A stretch of 32,639 nt of DNA from Niabella sp. (GTDB lineage: Bacteria; Bacteroidota; Bacteroidia; Chitinophagales; Chitinophagaceae), in assembly GCA_017744795.1 (NCBI GenBank), contig JAGIAQ010000031.1, positions 1 to 32,639 on the forward strand. Direction: 5' to 3'. The stretch's first letter is position 1; every line of letters begins with the position of its first letter. Both the position numbers and the translations under genes were made by a program. The notes under the pieces were generated by a model. The model was not told the DNA's origin and did not search any database. It was given only the letters and a program-made list of their open reading frames with translations. Below are positions 7,249 to 16,000 of the stretch, one piece after another.

Positions 7249-8757
7249 TTAATGGTGCCAATCGGCGGACCAGCCATTGGTAATAATTGTTCCGGACCCA
7301 CTGCCATCAACAGTAATCCATGACACATCTCTTCTGTTCCCGGTCATAGAAGTGTATAATATCCTGCTGCCATCGGCGGACCAGGAGGGCCTGAAACCAA
7401 CAATATTTCCGCTTTTGATCGTTATTTTTCCAGTACCATCGGCATTTATAACTCCGATAAACTCTGGTTGCTGCAGGTAGCCTTCTTCGGAAAACGCAAG
7501 TTTTGTTCCATCAGGGGACCAGGCCAGCTCATCAAAATTATCATCGAATGTAAGATTGGTCAGGCCACTGCCATCAGCATTGATGAGGACAATATCTTCA
7601 AAAAAATCGTATGCGACCCTGTCACTCAAAAATGCAAGCCTGCTGCCGTCCGGAGACCATGCGGGACTATAGTTCTTATTTCCCTGACCGAAAAGAACGG
7701 TCGGAGCAGCCCCGTTTGGTAACGTCCCTACAACCCAAATACTAAAGTTGCCCGCACCGCTGGCTGAATAGGCTATTTTTGTTCCATCCGGCGACCAGGT
7801 TGGTGGGTCAGAGAGCATATTAGTTGTTGCCAGGCGTACTACATTTGAGCCATCTGCATTCATGGTATATAATCCGGTACTGCCGTCACGGTCGCTGATG
7901 AATGCAATGCGGGTGCCATCGGGTGACCAGGTTGGTAATTCATCCGCTGCGGGATTGTTGGTTAACCGGATTACATTTGTTCCATTGCTGTCGCAGGAAT
8001 ATATCTCATCATTACCGTCACGGCCGCTTATAAATACAATCCTGCCGCAGTTGGCGGTGCACGGAGGTGGCGTCCAGGGCTTTGGATTTACCGTTACCTT
8101 CACAGTATCTTTGCTCATTAACCCACCCGCATCTGTCACTTTCAGCTCGAACTGATACGTTCCTTCTACAAGGTTGGTGACGGATGTTTGTGCTGCATCA
8201 GGATTTACGATATTGAACGATGCCGGGCTGGTTCCGTCCTCTATTTTTGTCCATTTATAATTGGTAATATCATTTTCCGGATCCGTGGAGCCACGGCCAT
8301 CGAGGATGGCGGTATTGGCTGGCAAAGTGATGGAAGTGTCTTTCCCTGCACGGGCCACCGGTGCCGGGTTAATGACCCTTATCCACACCGTATCGGTTGC
8401 CACCAATCCTTCATTATCCGTTACGCTCAGTTGAAACTCATACGTTCCGGAAACAAGGTTTTTTACCTTAGTTACCGGGCCGTTGGGAGTTACGATGGTA
8501 CAAGCAGCCCCTCCCATCTTTGTCCAGAGCCAGATACTTATTTTCCCATCTGGGTCATTGGAGGCGGAACCATCCAGTGTGATACTGTCGGTTGGCAAAA
8601 TGCTGGTCTTGCTGGCCCGTACTATTGCGATGGGTGGAGTATTGGATTTGATATCTTTAGGAGTGTTGGGTTTGATGTCTTTAATATCTGTTTTTTTGCA
8701 GGAAAAGAAAATTGCTGCGGCTAGGACAAAAAATAAAATTCTCATTATCAGTTTCAT
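7249..8757 (-). CDS. Two PKD domains plus TolB-like propeller lipoprotein, copy 1
   Basis: This 502-residue protein has a lipobox in FFSCKK (an alternative start at 8745 removes four residues). Two PKD domains follow (about 43-130 with DGSASNDPDG and about 131-225 with DGRGSTDPEND), then PD40 propeller blades marked by WSPDGT and DRDGST/ADGSN motifs to the C-terminal ADWHH. PKD folds usually mediate protein or glycan contacts, and the propeller resembles TolB. The downstream paralogue shares long nearly identical stretches, so this is a recent tandem duplication. No type IX sorting domain is seen. The gene diverges from the LytS operon and may share its control region. Confidence 0.87.
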   Translation of the reverse strand: MKLIMRILFFVLAAAIFFSCKKTDIKDIKPNTPKDIKSNTPPIAIVRASKTSILPTDSITLDGSASNDPDGKISIWLWTKMGGAACTIVTPNGPVTKVKNLVSGTYEFQLSVTDNEGLVATDTVWIRVINPAPVARAGKDTSITLPANTAILDGRGSTDPENDITNYKWTKIEDGTSPASFNIVNPDAAQTSVTNLVEGTYQFELKVTDAGGLMSKDTVKVTVNPKPWTPPPCTANCGRIVFISGRDGNDEIYSCDSNGTNVIRLTNNPAADELPTWSPDGTRIAFISDRDGSTGLYTMNADGSNVVRLATTNMLSDPPTWSPDGTKIAYSASGAGNFSIWVVGTLPNGAAPTVLFGQGNKNYSPAWSPDGSRLAFLSDRVAYDFFEDIVLINADGSGLTNLTFDDNFDELAWSPDGTKLAFSEEGYLQQPEFIGVINADGTGKITIKSGNIVGFRPSWSADGSRILYTSMTGNRRDVSWITVDGSGSGTIITNGWSADWHH

Positions 8758-8879
8758 GGTGATCCTTTTTACCTACCTTAAATTTATTTTACAATATCTT
8801 TTAAAAATGCTCATTTTGCCCAACAGGCAGAACACATATACATATTGTTAAAACAGGGCTGGCTATGCCATTTGTAGTC

Positions 8880-8896
8880 CATGAACGGTGTTCATG
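8880..8896. promoter_or_regulatory. 17-bp palindrome in the divergent control region
   Basis: The sequence catgaacggtgttcatg has 7-bp arms around GGT. It is midway in the 215-base gap between the divergent lipoprotein cluster and the kinase operon and is flanked by three TTTGTA copies at 8871, 8900 and 8912. It could be an operator for a shared regulator; this is inference. Confidence 0.35.
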
Positions 8897-8972
8897 CTGT
8901 TTGTAACCATTTTTGTATCAGGGGCCGCTTTCTGTGCGGAGATTGTTTTAAATTTATGAAACAGTATCACCT

Positions 8973-10205
8973 GTGACAAAAAATGATTTCATATTCTCAA
9001 ATGAACCACGCTGTCGCATAGCGCGGCACCTGGCGTTCCTGATTGTGTGGTCGGTTGCCTATTTCTTATTATTTCACATGCCTGTCTATGAATACAAAGC
9101 CTGGGGCTTTGACCCCAGCCATGCGCCCTTGTTATATGAGGACATAAAGAAAAGAGGACTTCTGCTGATTATGGTAAAAACCTTCCTTTTTAACAGCCTG
9201 CTGGCCGTGGTGGTTCCGCAGATACTCTTTGTTTATTTCATCATCTACCGGATATTGCCCAATTATTTCTACAGGAAAAGAAACCTATTGATGGTGGTGG
9301 GTGTACTGATCAGTACTTTATTGATCTACTGGTTGGTTGTGGCCCAATTCAAATGGTTCGCATTCGTTGGCGACTATTTGTTGGGGTTGCAAATATCCGG
9401 GCGGATACATACGTCTTTTTTTTCCATGCTAATGACTTCATCACTCAGGGACCAGGCCGGTAGTCTGCCAATCGTTGCAGGGTATGCCATCATGATAACC
9501 CTGATGAAACGCTGGTGGCTGAAGCAAAAGGAAGCGGAACAATTAGTTAAAGAAAGAAACCGGGCAGAACTGCAATTACTAAAAGCCCAGGTACATCCGC
9601 ATTTTTTGTTCAATACATTGAACAATATTTATTTTTTTACACTGATCAAATCACCTCATGCACCGGAAATGATTCAAAAACTTTCAACCCTGCTTCATTA
9701 TATTTTAAATGATTGCAGCCTGCCGGTTGTGCCTTTGAATAAGGAAATCAGCATGATAAAGGATTACATAGCATTGGAAGCTATACGCTATGGGCAAAAT
9801 ATAAATTTACAAATTGAGATCCCGTCCTCCTCCCAACCTTCCCCGGGAGGGGAGTTGCTAATAGCCCCATTGTTGCTGATCCCTTTTGTTGAAAATAGTT
9901 TTAAACACGGCGCCAGTAAAATGCTCGGCTGTCCTTATGTAAAACTTTGCATCAGGATTGAAGATAATAATACACTTCATTTTTCTATTGAAAACAGTCA
10001 GCCCCAAACGCGTGAAATTCAAAAAAGAAAAGGGAAGATCGGGTTGAAAAACGTAAAACAACGGTTGCAATTGCTTTATCCCGGCGCGCATGAACTGAGC
10101 ATTATCAGTAAACCGGAACGTTTTACCGTGGATCTGAAAATCGAACTGCAAGGGATGGCAACATCTCATACACCTGCTTTAATCAATGAGTATGCAATGG
10201 CATGA
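8973..10205 (+). CDS. LytS/YehU-type sensor histidine kinase
   Basis: The start codon is GTG; no in-frame ATG precedes the first membrane helix. About four membrane segments lie in residues 18-175. The His_kinase domain motif QVHPHFLFNTLNNIY has the phosphoacceptor at His210. The ATP-binding domain has the N-box ENSFKHG and the Gly motif KIGLKNVKQRL, so the enzyme looks complete. It should pass phosphate to the LytTR regulator at 11354. A Pro/Ser/Gly-rich stretch just before the N-box is encoded by a GC-rich palindromic repeat (9826-9854) also present in the Rhs gene. It overlaps the next gene by 20 bases. Confidence 0.92.
   Translation: MTKNDFIFSNEPRCRIARHLAFLIVWSVAYFLLFHMPVYEYKAWGFDPSHAPLLYEDIKKRGLLLIMVKTFLFNSLLAVVVPQILFVYFIIYRILPNYFYRKRNLLMVVGVLISTLLIYWLVVAQFKWFAFVGDYLLGLQISGRIHTSFFSMLMTSSLRDQAGSLPIVAGYAIMITLMKRWWLKQKEAEQLVKERNRAELQLLKAQVHPHFLFNTLNNIYFFTLIKSPHAPEMIQKLSTLLHYILNDCSLPVVPLNKEISMIKDYIALEAIRYGQNINLQIEIPSSSQPSPGGELLIAPLLLIPFVENSFKHGASKMLGCPYVKLCIRIEDNNTLHFSIENSQPQTREIQKRKGKIGLKNVKQRLQLLYPGAHELSIISKPERFTVDLKIELQGMATSHTPALINEYAMA
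9826..9854 (+). repeat. GC-rich palindromic element inside the kinase gene
   Basis: A C-rich half, CCTCCTCCCAACCTT, is followed by the palindrome CCCCGGGAGGGGAG. It is read in frame as SSSQPSPGGE in the loop before the N-box. It closely resembles the element at 13922-13954 in the same orientation. Related LytS kinases usually have a shorter connection here, from memory. Confidence 0.6.
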
Positions 10206-11343
10206 AATTGTTTTTTCGGGAAAAAAGAGCAAACGCGTACTGCGCCACCTGCTATTTTGGGTCAGCTGGTGGATCTATTTCTTATGCTGTGATTATTTGT
10301 ACCGGCAACCTGTCAATGGTAACCATGTTCAGTCGGGTCAGGTAGTTATGGGCTCTTTTGTTTTTATTAAAACAGCTCTGCTGATGCTCGTTTATTCCTC
10401 GGCATGTTATATTTTCATTTATTTTCTGATGCCACAAATGGTAAAAGACAAATGGCTGAAACCGGTGACAGGTCTTTTATTGCTTGGTGTATGTTTGTTT
10501 ACAGTAACTTACTTTATGTATTGGGATCTGTTCCCTGTTGTAAATATGATTTTTGGTTACCCGAAACCAGTCATCACTATGACCTGGTTCTGGCCGGCAG
10601 TTTACCTTGGTTTAATCAATCCCGTAAAAGTAATTGCCGCAGCAGCCATTATTAAATATGTAAAGCATTGGTGGATAAAGAACCAGGAAAGCGAAAAGCT
10701 GGAAAGGGAAAAAATAAACACGGAACTGCAATTGCTGAAAGCCCAGGTACAACCTGATTTTCTATTCACGTCGTTGAATAATATTTATATTCATGCGCAA
10801 AACGCTTCACCCCGCGCTTCGGAACTATTATTGAAGCTATCAGATATTCTCAGTTATATGCTCTATGAATGCGACAGTTTCCTGGTGCCACTCGACAGGG
10901 AACTGGACATGATGAGAGAATATATGGAAATGGAAAAAATAAGATTGGGGGATTGCTTTGAAATGGGGCTGGCCGTGCATGGCAATTCAGAAGATAAGGT
11001 GATCGCACCATTTCTCCTGCTCCCTTTTATAGAAAACAGTATTAAACAAAGCAATAATGCCGGTGAGCAGGGATGGATCAATTTGGATATCAGCATAGAA
11101 GACAATTGTTTTTTTATGAAACTGGTAAATGGGATGACGTCTGAAGTACCCGATGTTTCAGAAATGGTAACAAATAACTTAAGTGCTGTTCAAAAAAGAT
11201 TAACTTTAATATATCCGGAGCACGGGCTTAAGATATACGGAGAACAGGAAATACTGATAGTGGATTTAAAGATTCAATTGAATGATGCCATAGTGCCTTT
11301 AATAACGAAAGAAAGGGATCCTGCAATGGAGGAAATCCGTTAA
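10186..11343 (+). CDS. LytS-like pseudokinase (missing phosphoacceptor His)
   Basis: This protein has 385 residues and the same layout as the preceding kinase: several membrane helices (about 22-160), a short coiled linker, then the His_kinase and ATPase domains. The box aligned to PHFLFN reads QPDFLFTSLNN, with Asp191 in place of the His and Thr in place of the Asn. The N-box reads ENSIKQS instead of ENxxKHG, and the Gly motif GxGLxNV is replaced by TNNLSAV. All three changes argue that it does not autophosphorylate. It may act as a sensor or allosteric partner of the active kinase. ATGs at 10186 and 10192 are possible; both overlap the previous gene, so translation is coupled. The gene is intact otherwise. 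Confidence 0.88.
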   Translation: MSMQWHEIVFSGKKSKRVLRHLLFWVSWWIYFLCCDYLYRQPVNGNHVQSGQVVMGSFVFIKTALLMLVYSSACYIFIYFLMPQMVKDKWLKPVTGLLLLGVCLFTVTYFMYWDLFPVVNMIFGYPKPVITMTWFWPAVYLGLINPVKVIAAAAIIKYVKHWWIKNQESEKLEREKINTELQLLKAQVQPDFLFTSLNNIYIHAQNASPRASELLLKLSDILSYMLYECDSFLVPLDRELDMMREYMEMEKIRLGDCFEMGLAVHGNSEDKVIAPFLLLPFIENSIKQSNNAGEQGWINLDISIEDNCFFMKLVNGMTSEVPDVSEMVTNNLSAVQKRLTLIYPEHGLKIYGEQEILIVDLKIQLNDAIVPLITKERDPAMEEIR

Positions 11344-11353
11344 ACCTACAGCT

Positions 11354-12091
11354 ATGCTGCACAACCATAAAATACGCTGTGTCATCATTGACGATGAACC
11401 ATTGGCGAGAGAAATATTGAAGCAACACATAGCAGGGGTGGAAGCGTTGGAGCTGGCAGGAACCTGCAGCAATGCTGTGGAAGCCGTATCATTTCTTAAT
11501 GAGCATTCCGTTGATCTCCTGTTCCTTGATATCCAGATGCCGCAGTTATCCGGCACCGACTTTATCCGGACGCTTAAAAATCCACCCAAGGTGATTTTTA
11601 CCACTGCCTATCGCAAATACGCTGTAGAAGGTTTTGAGCTGGATGCGGTGGACTATATGCTGAAACCTATTTCGTTTCAACGTTTTCTGAAAGCAGTGAA
11701 TAAAGTGCTGCAGCTAAAAAATAATAATGAGCAGCTTCCGCAGCCAAAAGAGGCTCCTGCTGAAATCTCCAGTTCCTTTTTGTATTTCCGGGCTGAAAGG
11801 AAAATGGTGAAAATATTTTTGCGCGATATTTTATTTATTGAATCCCTGAAGAGTTACATAAAAATTGTTACTGTTGACAAAACGATCATTACAAAATATG
11901 TGCTTTCCTCGGTGGAAGAAATGCTCCCGGGCAACGAGTTCATACGCATACACAAATCTTATATTGTAGGCATTGATAAAATTGATAGCTATAATAATCA
12001 CAGTGTACAGGTTGCCAAACGCGAACTGCCTATAGGCAGGTTATATAAGTACAATGTGGAAAAAGTATTAAATGCATCTTCGGCTAAGTAA
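11354..12091 (+). CDS. LytTR-family response regulator
   Basis: This 245-residue regulator has a receiver domain with acidic cluster IIDDEP (residues 11-16), phosphoacceptor Asp59 in LFLDIQMP, TTAY and the conserved Lys in MLKP. A LytTR DNA-binding domain (about 140-240) carries FIRIHKSYIV and the IGRLYK-type end. It starts 10 bases after the pseudokinase and closes the operon. It should be activated by the kinase at 8973; the divergent lipoprotein cluster is a reasonable but untested target. Confidence 0.93.
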   Translation: MLHNHKIRCVIIDDEPLAREILKQHIAGVEALELAGTCSNAVEAVSFLNEHSVDLLFLDIQMPQLSGTDFIRTLKNPPKVIFTTAYRKYAVEGFELDAVDYMLKPISFQRFLKAVNKVLQLKNNNEQLPQPKEAPAEISSSFLYFRAERKMVKIFLRDILFIESLKSYIKIVTVDKTIITKYVLSSVEEMLPGNEFIRIHKSYIVGIDKIDSYNNHSVQVAKRELPIGRLYKYNVEKVLNASSAK

Positions 12092-12218
12092 ACCGCTTTA
12101 TATTTCAATTTTTATCATCTTCAGGAAATGTGCCCGCACGAGGCAGGTTGCCAAATAGACCAGAATTCAAACGCTGTGCTTTGATCATTGTTATTGGAGT
12201 TTTCTTTCCATTTTACCA

Positions 12219-12515
12219 TCATCTTAAGTCGTCTTTCGTTCCCAAAACTAATTTTACGTCACCGAAGCTGGCTTCTTTAAATTTATCGTATGATTCCTGA
12301 TGGTGTATTATCCTCCAGCGCTTTTTATAAACGCCAAGCCCGGAAATTGCCACTTGCACAAAAAGGCGATTGGCTGCAATGATGTTTGATAAGGGCTCAT
12401 TAATCGAACCAATCAAATCAAATATTCCAATAATGTATCCTGCGCCCTGTTCGTCCGAAATTACCCGGCAAAATGCAAATTCTTTTCCCTTGTTTTCTAA
12501 ATCATTTATTTTCAA
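12219..12515 (-). CDS. Orphan immunity-like protein (Imm26-like)
   Basis: A 98-residue frame with no ATG; the first possible start is TTG at 12515, inside the end of a broken Rhs tip. The pattern GKEFAFCRVI, IIGIFDLIG, LFVQVAISGLG and RWRIIH resembles Imm26-type immunity proteins as I remember them, but the match is weak and from memory. It lies immediately after an Rhs DPIGL remnant with no toxin in between, so it reads as an immunity gene left behind after its toxin was lost. It is AT-rich compared with its neighbours. Its true start may be lost. Confidence 0.5.
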   Translation of the reverse strand: MKINDLENKGKEFAFCRVISDEQGAGYIIGIFDLIGSINEPLSNIIAANRLFVQVAISGLGVYKKRWRIIHHQESYDKFKEASFGDVKLVLGTKDDLR

Positions 12516-12622
12516 ACATAACTATATAATTTAAAGCCTCCTGCCAGCCCGATCGGGTCCTGACTGATATAATTTCCGCTCTCCCTGTCATAATACCGAA
12601 AGAGTGGTTGTAGATAGGTCAT
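12512..12622 (-). pseudogene. Orphan Rhs core tip fragment
   Basis: Translating the minus strand from ATG 12622 gives 36 codons containing FRYYDRESGNYISQDPIGL and ending GGFKLYSYV-stop. This is the hyperconserved end of the Rhs core, where the toxin domain is joined; the intact gene at 13041 has FRYYDRDAGIYISQDPIGL at the same place. The toxin part is absent and nothing of the core lies upstream. It is a displaced or decayed Rhs tip whose immunity-like gene follows. Confidence 0.8.
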
Positions 12623-12692
12623 AAGGGCTTATCATTTCTGGTATCTCATCAAAAATGCGGAAGCAGGGCTGGTATTGTAATATCTGACACTT

Positions 12693-13031
12693 TTATATAC
12701 TGCTATACTTTTTCTCCAAAAAAGAGAGATTATTTATTTCTTTTACTTTGTCTATACTTTTATCTATCTTTTTTTTCCAGGGTATGATTGCTTTTTTATA
12801 AAACTCCAATCCCTGTTCTGTTAAATCTCCAAATTTAAGTTCTGATTCATCGCTTACTGTGTCATGTTCCGCCAGAACGGTTCTGGTAGTTAAATTTTTT
12901 GATTGCAAAAAATTAACCATATTCCTGAATTGTAAATATTTACTATTTATGTATTCTTGTGTTAATGGAGGCGTTGATTTCATTTTTGTAACCCATCCAA
13001 CTTTTTCAATTATTTTATCTTTAGTTTCCAT
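12693..13031 (-). CDS. Putative immunity protein for the Rhs toxin
   Basis: This 112-residue, charged, mostly helical protein with no recognised domain begins 9 bases after the stop of the Rhs toxin gene on the same strand. It lacks a signal peptide and membrane segments, as expected for a cytoplasmic antidote to a nuclease. Position is the main evidence, since immunity genes follow Rhs toxins directly. Its base composition is AT-rich, like the toxin tip. I do not recognise the family. Confidence 0.65.
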   Translation of the reverse strand: METKDKIIEKVGWVTKMKSTPPLTQEYINSKYLQFRNMVNFLQSKNLTTRTVLAEHDTVSDESELKFGDLTEQGLEFYKKAIIPWKKKIDKSIDKVKEINNLSFLEKKYSSI

Positions 13032-13040
13032 GTTAAGTAA

Positions 13041-16000
13041 TTAATGATGATGGCTATCTAAATCAATATTCATTCTTTCTGTTTCTATTCCGGAGATATC
13101 ATGCAATCCATTTTTTCCTCGCTTGCCTGGTTCCCGTATGTATGTTCCTCCTTCGTTTCTTATCCTCATTTCTTTTTCACGTTGAGCTGTTTTATCGGCA
13201 GTGTGGCTTGTAACTTCCACTACTCTGGTAGCTTTCCCGTCTTCAATTACAACTAAATCGACTCTACGCCGTTCATCGGTAAGAGGATCTTTGACACTTT
13301 TTCCATTGGAATCTCTTAAGTATCTTTCTTTTACAACTTTAGCATCAGGGTGCTCCTTTTGTAACCGTTCCCGAGCGATTTTTTCTCGAGCATCTCCATC
13401 GACTTTATTTTTTATCGCATCCAAACCTAAACTGTCTGTCCAACTGTTAGTGTCATGTACGTAGGCATAAAGTCGATTGCCTCCCCCAAGCCCTATAGGG
13501 TCTTGCGAAATGTATATTCCAGCATCACGATCGTAGTATCGAAATCCGTTATAGCATAGATCAGTTTCTTCGTCTTCATATTGCCCTTGATACCTGAATG
13601 GGCACTCACTCAAAGAGCCCTGTAAAGATCGGGGTTTACCATAAATATCTAAAGAAGCTTCCCATTTTTTTTCTCCTTCCCGTGAATACATATGGGTCGG
13701 CGTTCCCAAATAATCCGTAACAATACTATATTTTTCATCACCAATTAATTTTGCAGCCGGCACAAAACTACCTTCTTCAAATACCCACGTTGTTACATTC
13801 TCAACCGCCTCTTGTTCTTCTTTAATACCTTCTTCATCAATTGATTTTTTGGGAGGGTAGGCGCCTTCATATTTCCACTCATGCAATGGAACATTCCCAT
13901 CCCATACCCAGCGGGTAACGACCTCTCCCCGACCCCCTCCCGTAGAGGGGGAGGAAATGCTTTCCCTCACAACCTTAGCAATCCTCCGGCCCAGAGGGTC
14001 ATAGTAAAATTCAATTACCCGGCCACCGGGGTTGATCACTTTTTTAAGCATGCCGTTGCCGGCCCATTCATAGATCCAGCCGGTACCACTGCGTTTAAAA
14101 TCGATGCCCCATTCTTTGGCAGCTGCTGTATGCACAACAGCGGCGGCATTTTCATTCTTTTTAAACTCTTTAAAAATAATATTGCCTTCGCCGTCGTAAT
14201 GGTACCAGTATTTATCATCTTCCTGCAAACGGCCACCCTTGCTGTATTTGCGGTCGCTTCGATCGCGGGTCTTAAATAAATTCCCTATTTTATCCGGCAC
14301 CCGGTAAAGGGTTTCGGCAGCGCCATTTTTGTTTTCATAAGTGGCACTGATCAGGCTGTCAAACGCATCGTAATCAAACAAAGTACTGGTCTTGTGGAGC
14401 TCATTTGCGATACGATTGAGCTTGTTGCCCATACCCCAGTCGTACCGGGTACGGCTTTGCTCCACGTTCTGAGCGCCAATGCTGCGGCGGGTTACGCGGC
14501 CCAGGCGATCACGCTCTGTTTTTACAGATACATTGCCGGTTAGTTCCCGATGCAGTTCCAGACCGGTATTATCACGGTGAAACGTAGCCGCCCAGGGATT
14601 TTTTAATTTCTGATTTTCGATTTCTGATTTCTGATTTGCCTCCATCCGACTTACACAATCATTCTTGTCATATTCCAAATGGATGTCCGCTCCCAGACTG
14701 CTTTCTATTTGCAGGCAGTTACCGTCAATATCATATTTCCGGGTAACAGCGTAGGCGCCCTGTGTTTCTTTTACGACGCGTCCGTCCCGGGTTCTGGTTA
14801 ATTCAATATGACTGTCGTTGTTAAAAGCCTCAACCAGCAAACTGTCTGCATTGTATTTATAAGCCCCCATGGTGCCGTCGCTGTGCGCTTCCTGCACGAT
14901 GTTGCCCACGCCATCATAACTGTATTGGGTCCATCGTTCATCCGGGCGCAGTACCTTGGTTACCCTGCCATTGCCATCCCGCAGATAACGGCGGTGCAGG
15001 CCGTCAAAGCCCCATTCGTTCACCACGTTGCCCGTTCCGTCTAACCCAAATTTGTATAGTTCACCGCCTTCGTTGGCAATGCTTTTTAATTGCAGTTCCG
15101 TGTCGTAATTGAATTGAACCGTGTGGTTGTTTTGGGTTCGTTTTCTTAAAACGCCCAGCGGACCATATTCGAATTGCACGCGATGCCGGCGATCTTTTGC
15201 ATCCACCAGGTTGTAGCTGGTGTCATAGTTAAAATGATGTTCGTTGCCGTCTGCTTGTTTCAGGTAAAGGACATTGCCGGCATCGTCATTTTTATATTCT
15301 GTAGTGTTTCCGCGCACATCGGTATAGCGGGCAATATAGCCCAAAGCATCATAATTCCAATGTTCTTCCAACCCATCGAAATAAGCCGTTTTTATGATAT
15401 CATTCCGTTCGTTATAAGTAATATCTATCGTGCGCCCGCGATGGTCTTTTATCTGTTTCAGCTGCGCGCCTTCGTAGGTATAATGAACCGCGCGGCCGTC
15501 TGCTTTTCTGCGGGTGGTGAGCCGGTTTTTCCGGTCGTAAAAATAAAATTCGGAATCATTGCCAAAGCTGCTGCTGTATTTCAGGTTCAGTTGTTCATCG
15601 TACTGGTAGTTATTGTTCTGCCGGTTCTCATTGGTAACGGCTATCAGTTTTCCGTAGGCATTATAATCGTATTTAACAATGCCGCCTTCGGGGTTGACGC
15701 TTAATTCCAGTTCTTTAAAGGGGTTCCAGGATTGTCGTGTGATACCGCCGTTCTCATCTACAATTTTATAGATCAGGCGGCGATCGTCGTAATAATATTC
15801 GGCGGTATAACCCAAACTATTTCTGGTTATAGTAACGCCTTCTTTATATTCAGCCCAGTATTCCAGTACGCCTTCATCGCCCCAGGTATGTATGCAGCGG
15901 GCGTCATCGCCCCGGCCTTCATATTCCCAGTAAAAATTCATGCCGCTCTGGTTGGTGAGCTGCACCAGTAAATGCCCCTGGTATTGGAAATGTTTTTCCG

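Noticed and set aside
5988-8757. The two PKD/TolB frames as one frameshifted gene
   Set aside because: Each has its own lipoprotein leader and complete propeller, and both end with the same ADWH tail, so they are tandem paralogues.
12859-13044. 61-codon plus-strand frame opposite the immunity gene
   Set aside because: It is antisense to the 112-residue gene that follows the toxin; there is no start context or motif.
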